From assembly GCF_002075885.1 (NCBI RefSeq), contig NZ_MDET01000024.1, forward strand, positions 1 to 41,686: 41,686 bases of DNA, written 5' to 3'. Under the pieces are notes generated by a model. That model was given only the letters and a program-made list of their open reading frames with translations, had not been told where the DNA came from and made no database searches. This document shows positions 8,270 to 17,691 of this stretch, piece by piece. Numbering within the stretch: the stretch's first letter is position 1; each line of letters begins with the position of its first letter. A program made the position numbers and the translations under genes. Source of the DNA: Manganibacter manganicus (GTDB lineage Bacteria; Pseudomonadota; Alphaproteobacteria; Rhizobiales; Rhizobiaceae).

Positions 8270-10456
8270 ATGATGGATGAAGATTCGCCCAACAATACCG
8301 CTGCGCCAGTGTTGATTCCGATGCCGGCAGAACGCGCCTACACCTATGCGGTTCCACCGGGAATGCGTGTCGTGCCGGGCTCGATCGTCCAGGTGCCGCT
8401 GGGGCCGCGGCAGGTGGCCGGCGTCGTCTGGGACGGCGCGGGTGAGCAGATCGCCGCAAAAAAACTCAGACCGATCAATCAGTTGTTCGATTGCCCGCCA
8501 ATCGATCGCCCGATGCGCCGCTTCATCGACTGGGTGTCGCACTACACGCTTTCGCCTCCCGGCATGGTGGCGCGCATGATGTTGCGTGCGCCTGAAGCAT
8601 TCGAGCCGGAATGTTGGACTGAAGGGCTACAAAGGACGGCATTGTTGCCTGACCGGATGACGGCGGCGCGCTCGCGCGTCCTCGATGTCGCGGCCGATGG
8701 GCTGGCATGGACCCGCTCCGGCCTTGCCCATGCGGCCGGCGTGTCCTCCACCGTCATCGATGGCCTGAAGACGCAGGGTGTGTTCGAAACGGTGATGATC
8801 CCGCCGCGCCCGGTGGTGGCCGCACCCGACCCGGCCTATGCCCGCGCCGAGCTTGTCGGCGACCAGAGCGAGGCGGCTGCGTCGCTGCGCGCCAGCGTCG
8901 CGAAAGGCGCCTTCGACGTCACGCTTCTCGACGGCGTGACAGGCTCCGGCAAGACGGAAGTCTATTTCGAGGCGGTTGCGGCGGCGCTCGAAAAGAGCAA
9001 GCAGGTGCTGATCCTGCTGCCGGAAATCGCGCTCACCCACGCATTTCTCGAACGGTTCCAGGACAGGTTCGGCGCCAAGCCGGCTGAATGGCATTCCGAT
9101 CTCGCGCCGAAGACCCGCGAGCGTGTCTGGCGGCAAGTCACCGAGGGCACGGTCAGGGTGGTGGCCGGCGCGCGGTCGGCGCTCTTTCTGCCGTTCAAGG
9201 AACTCGGCCTGATCGTCGTCGATGAGGAGCACGACCCTGCCTACAAGCAGGAAGATCGCGTTTTCTACAATGCCCGCGACATGGCCGTCGTGCGCGCGCA
9301 CATCGCCGGCTTTCCGGTGGTGCTTGCCTCCGCCACGCCCTCGGTCGAAAGCCGGGTCAATGCCGATCAGGGCCGTTACAGACGCGCCGTGCTGTCCGGC
9401 CGTTTCGCCGAGGCGGCGCTTCCGAGTCTTCGGACCATCGACATGCGGCGCACCCCGCCGTCACGCGGCGGTTTTCTTTCGCCGGTTCTGGTCGGCGCGA
9501 TGAAGGAGGCGCTGGAAAGGCAGGAGCAATCGCTGCTGTTCCTCAACCGGCGCGGCTATGCACCCCTGACCCTTTGCCGGGTATGCGGGCATCGCTTCGG
9601 CTGTCCCGTCTGTTCGTCCTGGCTGGTGGAGCACCGCTTTCGCGGCCAACTCGTCTGCCATCATTGCGGCCATGCCGAGAAGACGCCGGAGGTCTGCCCC
9701 GAATGCGGAACTTTCGACCATCTTGTCGCGTGCGGGCCGGGCATCGAGCGCATTGCCGAAGAAGTGGTCGGCCATTTCCCCGATGCTCGCACCATCGTGC
9801 TGTCGTCGGACATGATGGGGGGCGTGCGGCGGTTACGGCTGGAACTGGAAGCCATCGCCAAGGGCGAGGCCGATATCGTCATCGGCACGCAGCTTGTCGC
9901 CAAGGGCCACAATTTCCCCAACATGACGCTGGTCGGCGTGGTCGACGCCGATCTCGGCCTTGCCAATGGCGACCCGCGCGCGGCCGAACGCACTTTCCAG
10001 CTTCTGAGTCAGGTGACCGGCCGGGCCGGGCGCACGGGCAAGAAAAGCCTCGGCCTGCTCCAGACCTACCAGCCCGATCATCCGGTGATGCAGGCAATCG
10101 TGTCGGGCGATGCGGAGCGGTTTTACGAACGCGAGATTGCCGAGCGTGAGAGGGCGGGCCTGCCGCCCTTCGGCCGCCTTGCCGGTGTGATCGTCAGCGC
10201 CGCCAGCCGCGCGGAGGCGGAAGGCCATGGGCGCGGCTTGCGCCGGTCCGCACCGCAGGTTGCGGATATCCATGTTCTCGGGCCTGCCGAGGCGCCATTG
10301 TCGCTGATTGCCGGCCGGTATCGCTTTCGCCTGCTGGTGCAGGGAGAACGGCGGGCCGACATGCAGGGCTTCATCCGGCAGATGCTGAGCGAAGGGCCGA
10401 AGCCGCGCGGATCGATACGCGTCCAGGTCGATATCGATCCGCAGAGCTTTTTATAA
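8270..10456 (+). CDS. priA: Primosomal protein N' (PriA replication-restart helicase)
   Basis: A 728-aa superfamily 2 3'-5' DNA helicase that recognises stalled forks and reloads DnaB. The N-terminal 3'-OH-binding domain and winged helix take up about residues 1-190. Walker A is GVTGSGKT (222-229) and the DEEH box is at 318-321. A zinc-binding insert has eight cysteines at 436, 439, 445, 448, 463, 466, 476 and 479. Motifs V-VI are IGTQLVAKGHNFPN and QLLSQVTGRAGRTGK, and a C-terminal PriA domain follows. Two adjacent ATGs (8270, 8273) are possible starts. The tal-priA-atpHAGDC neighbourhood is familiar from rhizobia, though here the glutamate dehydrogenase block lies between priA and atpH. Confidence 0.95.
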   Translation: MMDEDSPNNTAAPVLIPMPAERAYTYAVPPGMRVVPGSIVQVPLGPRQVAGVVWDGAGEQIAAKKLRPINQLFDCPPIDRPMRRFIDWVSHYTLSPPGMVARMMLRAPEAFEPECWTEGLQRTALLPDRMTAARSRVLDVAADGLAWTRSGLAHAAGVSSTVIDGLKTQGVFETVMIPPRPVVAAPDPAYARAELVGDQSEAAASLRASVAKGAFDVTLLDGVTGSGKTEVYFEAVAAALEKSKQVLILLPEIALTHAFLERFQDRFGAKPAEWHSDLAPKTRERVWRQVTEGTVRVVAGARSALFLPFKELGLIVVDEEHDPAYKQEDRVFYNARDMAVVRAHIAGFPVVLASATPSVESRVNADQGRYRRAVLSGRFAEAALPSLRTIDMRRTPPSRGGFLSPVLVGAMKEALERQEQSLLFLNRRGYAPLTLCRVCGHRFGCPVCSSWLVEHRFRGQLVCHHCGHAEKTPEVCPECGTFDHLVACGPGIERIAEEVVGHFPDARTIVLSSDMMGGVRRLRLELEAIAKGEADIVIGTQLVAKGHNFPNMTLVGVVDADLGLANGDPRAAERTFQLLSQVTGRAGRTGKKSLGLLQTYQPDHPVMQAIVSGDAERFYEREIAERERAGLPPFGRLAGVIVSAASRAEAEGHGRGLRRSAPQVADIHVLGPAEAPLSLIAGRYRFRLLVQGERRADMQGFIRQMLSEGPKPRGSIRVQVDIDPQSFL

Positions 10457-10491
10457 GCCGGCAGGAAAGCAGCGACGAGCTTGTTTTGCGT

Positions 10492-10745
10492 GGTTCGAGG
10501 CTCCGCTTCGCTGCGCACCTCACCATGAGGGACGTGATGCCTGCTTTCCTTGTTCTGAGGTGTGACCGCCCCGCCCACGGAGCCCGCAGGGCGAAGGTGG
10601 ACGTGAGTCTCGAAGTACGTACTCGTTTCCGCCTCCCAGGCAGTGCAATCGCATATGCGCGACGGCCCTCATCCTGAGGTGTGAGCCTGAAGGGCGAACC
10701 TCGAAGGGCGCACTCGTTCTCCCCCTTGCAGGCAGAGCCAGCCTG
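10492..10745. repeat. Cluster of degenerate palindromic intergenic repeats (RIME-like)
   Basis: The 331 bp between priA and the glutamate dehydrogenase hold no gene. They contain three related copies of a repeat of the type CCTCATCCTGAGGTG...CCTCGAAGG. One copy is inverted at 10492-10531, and two are in direct orientation (about 10553-10619 and 10666-10709). Each direct copy is followed by a similar tail ending near CAGGCAG, so the second and third look like a decayed tandem duplication of roughly 110 bp. Such repeats are scattered between genes in rhizobial genomes and fold into hairpins; their function is unknown. Confidence 0.75.
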
Positions 10746-10787
10746 CCGCGACTGCCTTGCATAAAACGGGGCTTCGAAACGAACCTT

Positions 10788-13700
10788 CTATAGCGCTGTC
10801 AGGTCGCTCATCAGGCCGGACGCAACCGAAAGGCGCGAAACGGTGATGTCGCCGCCTTCGGTCAATGCCTGCAACCGCGCCTTGATGCGCGCCACATGCT
10901 CGCCGCCCGCTTCAAGCCATGCCGCGACGGGCTCGGCAGCGCCGGCGTGGGCCGTCAATGCCGCAACCGCTATGCCGCGCCTGGCCGCGTCGATCGTGTC
11001 CGTCGCGCGCGACAGGGCGAGCTGGTCGTAATAATCGGCGGTGCTGATCGCGTGCGCCGCGTCCGCAACGCGAGGGATGCGGAAGGCCTCGCTGACGGCA
11101 AAGAACGCCTTGGCCGCCTCGATGATATCGGCATCGGCAAGTTTCGCGGTCAGCGCGATGTCCGGGATCAGCTCGGCGATATCGGCCAGCGCCAATTGCT
11201 CGGCGAGTTTTTCCGGCGTGCCGCCCTTGAACAGGCCGTGCCGCCTTTCCTCGATGCGTTGCTGGGTGAAGGCAGGCAGCAGCGTGGTGAGTTTAGGCTC
11301 CAGCGCCTTGCGGGCTGCCTGCAAGGCGGCAATCCGTTCGGCAAGTGGCGCCCGGCTGGTATCGTTCTTCAGATACCAGCCGCTGGTGACATAGATCAGG
11401 CGGCTGACCGTCTGGTAAAGATCAAGCTGGATCTGTCCATCGATCGCATTGTCGAGCGCGTCGATCTCACGATAAAGCGCCGGCAGGGCGAAACCGTCGC
11501 GGATCAGCGCAAAGGTGCGCGCCACGTCGGCGGCGCTGCGTCCGGTCATCTCCCGCAGGCGGTTGACGAAGGACGGGCCGCCGCGATTGACCAGATCGTT
11601 GGCGACCACGCGCGCGATGATCTCGCGGCGCAGCCGATGGCCGTGGATCTCGGCGGCGAATTTCTTCGCCATCTGGTCGGGGAAATATCCCATCAGGTCG
11701 CGGTCGAAATGCGGATCGTCCGGCATGTCGGAGGCAACGAGATCGGTCAGGAGCACGAGCTTGGCATAGGCCATCAGCACGCCGAGTTCGGCCCGCGTCA
11801 GCGGCTCGCCGCGCGTCTGCCTTTCAGCAAGCGCGGCTGGCGAAGGCAGGGTCTCGACCTTGCGGTCGAGCAGGTTCCGCTCCTCCAGCGCCGCCATGAA
11901 ACGGACCTGATGGACGATGTCGGCCAGGCCTTTCTTGTGCGTCAGCGAAAGCGCCAGCGTCTGCTGGTAGTTGTTGGCGAGCACAAGCCGGCTGACCTCG
12001 TCGGTCATCTCGCCGAGCAGCTTGTCGCGGGCCGGTCGTGCGAGCGTTTTCTTGCGCATCGCCGAGGCCAGGGCGATCTTGATATTGACCTCGACATCGG
12101 AGCAGTTCACGCCACCCGAATTGTCGATGGCATCGGAATTGCAGGCGCCGCCCTTCAGGCCGAACTCGATGCGGCCGCGCTGGGTGACGCCGAGATTGGC
12201 GCCTTCGCCGATCACCTTGGCGCGCACGTCCTCGGCATTGATGCGAATGGCGTCGTTGGCGCGGTCGCCGACGCTCTGGTTGCTTTCGCCCGAGCCCTTC
12301 ACATAGGTGCCGATGCCGCCGAACCACAAAAGATCGACCGGCGCTTTGAGGATGGCGCTCATGATTTCGGCTGGCGTGGCGGTGGTCTTGTCGATGCCGA
12401 TCGCAGCGGCCGCAGCAGGGGAGAGGGTGATCGATTTCTGCGAGCGCGAAACGATGATGGCGCCTTCGGACAGCTTTGTGCGGTCGTAGTCCTGCCAGCT
12501 TGAACGCGGCAGCGCGAACAGGCGTTTGCGTTCCGCCATCGAGACGGCCGCATCGGGCGCCGGGTCGATGAAGATGTCGCGATGATCGAAGGCGGCGATC
12601 AGCCGTGTCGCGTTGGACAGCATCATGCCATTGCCGAACACGTCGCCCGACATGTCGCCGACGCCGACGGCGGTGAACGGCTCCTTCTGGATATCGCGGT
12701 TCATCTCGCGGAAATGCCGCTTGACCGCTTCCCAGCCGCCCTTGGCGGTAATGCCCATCTTCTTGTGGTCGTAGCCGGCGGAACCGCCCGAGGCGAAGGC
12801 GTCGTCGAGCCAGAAATCGTGCTTCTGGCTGATCGCGTTGGCGGTGTCGGAAAATGTCGCGGTGCCCTTGTCGGCGGCGACGACGAAATAGGGATCGTCC
12901 TGATCGTGGCGCACCACGCCTTCAGGCGGCACGACGTGATCGATCTCGATATTGTCGGTAATCGACAGCAGGCTCGACACATAATTGACATAGGCCGCGC
13001 GCCCGGCCTCGAACACGGCGTCACGATCGCCGCCCGCCGGCAGGCGCTTGGGGTAGAAACCGCCCTTGGCGCCGACCGGGACGATCACGGCGTTCTTGAC
13101 CTGCTGTGCCTTGACCAGCCCGAGCACCTCGGTGCGGTAATCCTGGGCGCGGTCGGACCAGCGCAACCCGCCGCGGGCAACAGGGCCGAAGCGCAGATGC
13201 ACGCCCTCGACCTCGGAACCATAGACGAAGATTTCCCGCCATGGCCTGGGCTCCGGCAGCCCCTCGACATGCTTGGGGTTGAGCTTGATCGCCAGCGATT
13301 GTCCGCGTTCCTTTTTGCCGGCAACGAAATGATTGGTCCTGAGCGAAGCTTCGATCAGATTGAGGAAACGGCGGACGATGGCGTCGTCGTCGATATTCGG
13401 CACATCTTCCAGCGCGTCCTTGATCTTGGCTTTCAGATGGCGTGCATGGACCGAGCCTTCGCCCTGCGCGTCGGGGCCGAAGCGGGCGACGAACAGATCG
13501 TGCAGGCCCTTGGCGATTTCCGGATACCGGTTGAGCGTCGCGGCGATGAACCCCTGGCTTTGCGGGATGCCGGCCTGCTGGAGATAGCGGCCATAGGCGC
13601 GCAGCACGAGAATTTCGTTGGCCGACAGGCCGGCGGTCTGGGCAAGGCCGTTATAACCGTCATTGTCGATATCGCCGCGCCACACGGCGAGGAAAAGTTC

Positions 13701-15575
13701 TTCGAACAGTGCGCCGTCGTCGGCAAGATCGATGGGGCGGTCATAAACGTTCTCGAGTTCCATATCGTGAAGGAAGACCTTGGCCGGTGCTTCGCCGATC
13801 TCGAAGGTGCGCTCGCTGATGACGCGGAAGCCGGCATTTTCCAGGATCGGCACGCGCCGTGACAGCGAAACCGGACTGCCATGGTGATAGATCTTCAGCG
13901 ATGCCTGTCCGGCGCTCTGGCTGGCATCCCGGTAGAAGTCGATGGTAATCGGATTGTCGGCACCGATCCTGCCGATACGCTCGGCATCGACCAGCGCCAC
14001 GGCGGCGGAAAAGGAATCGCGGTAGCTTTCGGGGAAAAGGGCAGCGACTTGTCTGTGTGCCGGGTCGGTGCCGGTTTCTTCGGCCGCCTCGGCCAGCGCG
14101 TCGTGCCATGTACGCACGATATCGCGGATTTCCGCCTCGATTTCCGCCTGCTCGATCTTCGGCGTCTTGCCGCCGGATCGGCCGATGATGAAATGAATGC
14201 GGGCCAGGCCGCCTTCCGGAAACGCCGGGTAATAGGCCGAGAGCCGGCCGTCGAACACGGTCTTGAGATAGGTGCCGATTTTCTCCCTGACGACCGAATC
14301 GTAGCGGTCGCGCGGCACGAAGACGAGCGCGGAGACGAAGCGGTCGAACTGGTCGACGCGCACCAGCGCGCGCACGCGCGGCCGGTCGATCAGGCCGAGA
14401 ATGGCCTCGGCATGCTTGCGCAGGATCGGCCCCGGAATCTGGAACAATTCGTCGCGCGGATAGCTTTCCAGCACATTGATCAGCGCCTTGCCGGAATGAT
14501 CGCCGGGGTTGAAGCCGGACTTGGCGATGACGTTTTCCGCCTTGGAGCGCAAATAGGGGATCTTCATGACCGAGCGCGTATAGGCGGTGGAGGTGAACAG
14601 GCCGACGATGCGCAATTCGCCTGAAAGCTCGCCCTTTTCGGTGTAAGTCTTGATGCCGATGTAATCGAGGTAGATGCGCCGGTGGACCACCGACTTGGCG
14701 TTGGCCTTGGTGACGATGAGCGCCTCGGGGCCATGCAGGAAGGCGCGGATTTCGGGCGTCGTGGTGACGGCTTCCGTACCGCGCCTGAGCACCAGCACGT
14801 CCGGATCTTCCAGGACGCCGAGGCCGGGCCGGTCGTCGCGCTCCAGCGTGCCGCTCTTTTCGCCGCCGCGATATTGGTATTCGCGCATGCCGAGGAAGGT
14901 GAAATTGTCGTCGCGCAGCCATTCGAGGAAGGCGATCGCCTCGCTCACATGGTCCTTCGCCAGCGGGATCGGCGCATAGCGGAATTCCGAAATGGCACGG
15001 TCGAGGCGCGCCAGCATCGGCTTCCAGTCGCGGACGGCGGCGCGCACCTGCGAAAGAATATGGTGCAGCCTTTCGGCAAGCGCCCGCGCCTGTTCTCCAT
15101 TGAGGCGTGCGACGTGAACCTGGATCACGCTCAGCCGGTCGCCGGCGTCCGCCTTCGCCACGCTGTCGTCGCCGAGGATTTCCTCGACGCCGGCCTTGCC
15201 ATGGCGCACGCGGAGCACCGGATGCGTGACCAGAAGCGGCTCGCCGGCGCTCTCGGTGATTTCACCGAGGACCGAATCGAACAGGAACGGCATGTTGTCG
15301 TTGACGACGGTGATGACGGTGACGGGCCTGCCGTCGCGCTGCACGCCGGCATCGGCCTCGACGGTGACGACGTTCTTGCCCTTGCGATGGCTGTCAACCG
15401 CAGCGCCGGCCAGGGCCGCGGCTCGCTGCAGATCGGCGGCATGGTAGGGGGCGATGTCTTCGGCGGGGGTGCGGGCGAGGAGAAAATCGGCCAATGTGCT
15501 TTCGGTTTTCGGCGATCCGCCGGCATTCGACGGATTTTCTTTTTTCGATTTGGCTGCGGATTTAAGATTGCCCAT
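10788..15575 (-). CDS. NAD-specific glutamate dehydrogenase, large (about 180 kDa) type
   Basis: A 1,595-aa protein of the bacterial giant GDH family, which oxidatively deaminates glutamate to 2-oxoglutarate and ammonia with NAD and serves glutamate catabolism. The N-terminal third holds ACT-like regulatory regions (VITVVNDNMPFLFDSVLGEI, then FLGMREYQYRGG). The catalytic domain begins with GLRWSDRAQDYRTEVLGL, VPVGAKGGFYPKR (roughly residues 800-840) and continues with GVGDMSGDVFGNGM, VIGEGANLGVTQRGRIEF and NSGGVNCSDVEVN in the nucleotide-binding part. A long helical C-terminus follows. I prefer the ATG at 15575 (MGNLKSAAK), 10 bp after AGGGAG; an in-frame ATG at 15605 has no ribosome-binding sequence. 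It is a monocistronic gene, divergent from the AhpD-like gene. Confidence 0.95.
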   Translation of the reverse strand: MGNLKSAAKSKKENPSNAGGSPKTESTLADFLLARTPAEDIAPYHAADLQRAAALAGAAVDSHRKGKNVVTVEADAGVQRDGRPVTVITVVNDNMPFLFDSVLGEITESAGEPLLVTHPVLRVRHGKAGVEEILGDDSVAKADAGDRLSVIQVHVARLNGEQARALAERLHHILSQVRAAVRDWKPMLARLDRAISEFRYAPIPLAKDHVSEAIAFLEWLRDDNFTFLGMREYQYRGGEKSGTLERDDRPGLGVLEDPDVLVLRRGTEAVTTTPEIRAFLHGPEALIVTKANAKSVVHRRIYLDYIGIKTYTEKGELSGELRIVGLFTSTAYTRSVMKIPYLRSKAENVIAKSGFNPGDHSGKALINVLESYPRDELFQIPGPILRKHAEAILGLIDRPRVRALVRVDQFDRFVSALVFVPRDRYDSVVREKIGTYLKTVFDGRLSAYYPAFPEGGLARIHFIIGRSGGKTPKIEQAEIEAEIRDIVRTWHDALAEAAEETGTDPAHRQVAALFPESYRDSFSAAVALVDAERIGRIGADNPITIDFYRDASQSAGQASLKIYHHGSPVSLSRRVPILENAGFRVISERTFEIGEAPAKVFLHDMELENVYDRPIDLADDGALFEELFLAVWRGDIDNDGYNGLAQTAGLSANEILVLRAYGRYLQQAGIPQSQGFIAATLNRYPEIAKGLHDLFVARFGPDAQGEGSVHARHLKAKIKDALEDVPNIDDDAIVRRFLNLIEASLRTNHFVAGKKERGQSLAIKLNPKHVEGLPEPRPWREIFVYGSEVEGVHLRFGPVARGGLRWSDRAQDYRTEVLGLVKAQQVKNAVIVPVGAKGGFYPKRLPAGGDRDAVFEAGRAAYVNYVSSLLSITDNIEIDHVVPPEGVVRHDQDDPYFVVAADKGTATFSDTANAISQKHDFWLDDAFASGGSAGYDHKKMGITAKGGWEAVKRHFREMNRDIQKEPFTAVGVGDMSGDVFGNGMMLSNATRLIAAFDHRDIFIDPAPDAAVSMAERKRLFALPRSSWQDYDRTKLSEGAIIVSRSQKSITLSPAAAAAIGIDKTTATPAEIMSAILKAPVDLLWFGGIGTYVKGSGESNQSVGDRANDAIRINAEDVRAKVIGEGANLGVTQRGRIEFGLKGGACNSDAIDNSGGVNCSDVEVNIKIALASAMRKKTLARPARDKLLGEMTDEVSRLVLANNYQQTLALSLTHKKGLADIVHQVRFMAALEERNLLDRKVETLPSPAALAERQTRGEPLTRAELGVLMAYAKLVLLTDLVASDMPDDPHFDRDLMGYFPDQMAKKFAAEIHGHRLRREIIARVVANDLVNRGGPSFVNRLREMTGRSAADVARTFALIRDGFALPALYREIDALDNAIDGQIQLDLYQTVSRLIYVTSGWYLKNDTSRAPLAERIAALQAARKALEPKLTTLLPAFTQQRIEERRHGLFKGGTPEKLAEQLALADIAELIPDIALTAKLADADIIEAAKAFFAVSEAFRIPRVADAAHAISTADYYDQLALSRATDTIDAARRGIAVAALTAHAGAAEPVAAWLEAGGEHVARIKARLQALTEGGDITVSRLSVASGLMSDLTAL

Positions 15576-15719
15576 GAGAAGACTGCTCCCTGCCGTCACT
15601 TGCATTGATGCATCGTAGCCAGATGGCGTGCAATTTGCGACCGGGGTTTGACGGCACGAAAAGAAAAATAACGATTAGATTTTGAAGGCTTGCGGGAAAA
15701 CCGCCACAGGAGACCGAAG

Positions 15720-16283
15720 ATGACCGCAAAAGTGACCGCGCTCGACCTGCCGCAATCCGAACTCAGCGACGGCACCAGGGCCTATTTCGCCAAATGCGAG
15801 GAAAAGCTCGGCCTGGTGCCCAATGTGCTCCTTGCCTACGCGTTCGACGAGAAGAAGCTGCGCGCCTTCACCGACACCTACAACGATCTGATGCTGGGCG
15901 AATCCGGCCTGTCCAAGCTGGAACGCGAGATGATCGCGGTGGCGGTCTCGTCAATCAACCACTGCTATTATTGCCTGACCGCGCATGGCGCCGCGGTGCG
16001 CCAGCTTTCCGGCGATCCGGAGCTTGGCGAGATGATGGTGATGAACTGGCGCGTCGCCGATCTTTCGGAGCGGCAGCGCGCGATGCTGGAATTTGCGGTG
16101 AAACTGACCGAAACGCCGGCGAAGATGGTCGAGGCCGACCGCGAGGCGCTGCGCAAGGCCGGGTTTTCCGAGCGCGACATCTGGGACATCGCGTCAACCG
16201 CGGCCTTCTTCAACATGTCGAACCGGCTCGCCTCGGCCGTCGATATGCGGCCCAACGCCGAATATCATACGATGGCCCGCTGA
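15720..16283 (+). CDS. AhpD-like / carboxymuconolactone-decarboxylase-family peroxidase-related protein
   Basis: A 187-aa, all-helical protein of the AhpD-like superfamily. The redox pair is CYYC at residues 82-85 in SSINHCYYCLTAHG, with H89 and E70 in the positions of the AhpD proton-relay residues. The subgroup with LGLVPNVLLAYAF near the start and DIASTAAFFNMSNRLA near the end is usually annotated peroxidase-related enzyme. The CxxC suggests thiol-dependent peroxide or disulfide chemistry; the physiological substrate is unknown. AGGAG at 15708-15712 supports the ATG at 15720 over an in-frame start 30 bp upstream. No ahpC or lipoyl partner lies nearby. It is divergent from the GDH gene and convergent with the LysE-type exporter. 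Confidence 0.87.
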   Translation: MTAKVTALDLPQSELSDGTRAYFAKCEEKLGLVPNVLLAYAFDEKKLRAFTDTYNDLMLGESGLSKLEREMIAVAVSSINHCYYCLTAHGAAVRQLSGDPELGEMMVMNWRVADLSERQRAMLEFAVKLTETPAKMVEADREALRKAGFSERDIWDIASTAAFFNMSNRLASAVDMRPNAEYHTMAR

Positions 16284-16301
16284 ATCAGGGGCCCGGTAGG
16301 A

Positions 16302-16916
16302 TCAGGAGCGCGCCGCGATCGCCGCCGCCGCTCCGGCCATGACGCCGGCGCTGATCCGATTGGCGATGCGCATGGCGTGCGGGCTTTTCAACAGCCGGCG
16401 CGCCTGGGTCGCGGCCACGACCCATGTCAGGTCCGTCGCCATCAGCACCACGAACATGGTCGCCGTCAGTTCCAGCCAGCCGACCATCGACACCGCGTGC
16501 AGGTCGATGATGGTCGGCAGCAGCGCCAGATAGAAGATCATGATCTTGGGATTGCCGAGCGTCACGGCCATGCCGGCCAGGAACAGCCTTGCGGGCGAGT
16601 CCTCGCGTGGAAGATCATCCGCCTTTGCCTCGACCGGCGCCGTCCACATCTTCCAGGCAAGATAAGCGAGATAGACGACACCGACCCATTTCACCGCCAC
16701 GAAGGCGTAGTGGAACGTCTCGGCAATCACGGCAAGGCCGAACACCGCGCAGGACAGCCAGATGCCTTCGCCGATCCACAGGGCGGCGAGGAAGGGCAGC
16801 ACGTCGCGGTAACCCCTGGAGATCACCCGCGCGACGAGCGCCGCGATCGATGGGCCGGGCGAACCGGCAGCGACGAACAGGGCGGCGGCGAAGATCAGCA
16901 GGGAGGAGAAATGCAT
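16302..16916 (-). CDS. LysE/RhtB family amino-acid exporter
   Basis: A 204-aa integral membrane protein with about six hydrophobic helices. It shows the LysE/RhtB opening: a first helix (LLIFAAALFVAAGSPGPSIAALVARV) with the conserved G-S-P-G-P kink, then GYRDVLPFLAALWIGEGIWL, and the later GMAVTLGNPKIMIFYLALLP motif. The family exports amino acids or homoserine lactone-like compounds across the inner membrane; the substrate cannot be read from sequence. The ATG at 16916 (MHFSSLL) has GGAG 8 bp upstream; an in-frame start at 16946 would add ten residues before the first helix. It stands alone, with no adjacent LysR-type regulator. Confidence 0.88.
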   Translation of the reverse strand: MHFSSLLIFAAALFVAAGSPGPSIAALVARVISRGYRDVLPFLAALWIGEGIWLSCAVFGLAVIAETFHYAFVAVKWVGVVYLAYLAWKMWTAPVEAKADDLPREDSPARLFLAGMAVTLGNPKIMIFYLALLPTIIDLHAVSMVGWLELTATMFVVLMATDLTWVVAATQARRLLKSPHAMRIANRISAGVMAGAAAAIAARS

Positions 16917-17051
16917 CGGTGGCGCTCCAACTTTCTGCTCGGCCATCTAGCATATTTGCCTCGTCATGTCGCCCGCCCCGTGTCCGCTCCGCGCTTGACT
17001 TCGCCCCGTCGCGCCGTTCAATGCGAGCGAACACAATTCGAGGGGACCGAC

Positions 17052-17447
17052 ATGGGATTTTCGTTTCCATGGCCGATGAGCCAGGGCGAGTGGATGGCGT
17101 GGATCAGCGCCGTCGTCACGCTGGTTTTCGGTCTGGCGCTGTTTCTCGCGCCGGGTCTGTGTTTCCGCTTGCTGCGCCTGCAGCCCAGGCCGGAAAAGCC
17201 GGCCGCGATCGCCGAAGGGCGCGGCCGCATGGCCGGTTTTTACCTCGGTGTCGGCCTGTGCTGCGTGCTTCTGGCCCAGCCGCTTCTCTATATGGCGCTC
17301 GGTTTTTCCTGGCTGTTCACGGCCTTCGGGCGGATGCTTTCGATGATGTCGGACAGAGCCGGCACGCCGTTCAACTGGATTTCGCTGGTCGTCGAACTGG
17401 TTCTGGCCACGCTCGCATTGCTCTTCGCCTTCGGTTTCGTTGCCTGA
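17052..17447 (+). CDS. Small four-helix membrane protein of unknown function
   Basis: A 131-aa hydrophobic protein. Four membrane helices are visible: about 16-37 (MAWISAVVTLVFGLALFLAPG), 61-82 (AGFYLGVGLCCVLLAQPLLY), 83-97 and 108-130 (ISLVVELVLATLALLFAFGF). An RPGRMAG-like positively charged segment lies between helices one and two. It resembles the DUF4345-like small membrane proteins in layout, but I am not certain of the family. GAGGGG 7 bp before the ATG at 17052 supports the start; the much longer open frame upstream reads through the antisense of the LysE-type gene and is not coding. It precedes the ATP synthase operon by 244 bp and is probably a separate transcript. Confidence 0.7.
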   Translation: MGFSFPWPMSQGEWMAWISAVVTLVFGLALFLAPGLCFRLLRLQPRPEKPAAIAEGRGRMAGFYLGVGLCCVLLAQPLLYMALGFSWLFTAFGRMLSMMSDRAGTPFNWISLVVELVLATLALLFAFGFVA

Positions 17448-17691
17448 AGACGGGTATCCGGGCGTGAGAGCCAGCGTTTGGTTTCGGCATGCGACAAAAG
17501 TGCGTGCCAAGCATTGCCATAGGCGGATTGCGGTCTTGGAAGGCGTATGCTAGACGGCAATCGACTTTCGGCGGGGATAGCGGAAGCCGCTCCCTCGCGC
17601 TTGGAAAAAACGCACTAAGGTCAAAGATTTAGCCAGAGTTTCCACTCGCGCAAACAATCTGCGGCCTGTCGAAAAAAGAGAAAGACGGACC

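Noticed and set aside
10896..12503. A 535-aa plus-strand open frame inside the GDH gene
   Set aside because: It is the antisense of a strongly conserved coding region; high GC opens such frames. The Arg/Gly/Asp-rich composition has no recognisable domain. The same holds for 12582-13862 and 14682-15608.
17601..17630. Possible atpH promoter (TTGGAA, 17-bp spacer, AAGATT)
   Set aside because: Too few matches to the rhizobial consensus to claim; the true promoter of the operon is probably elsewhere in 17448-17691.
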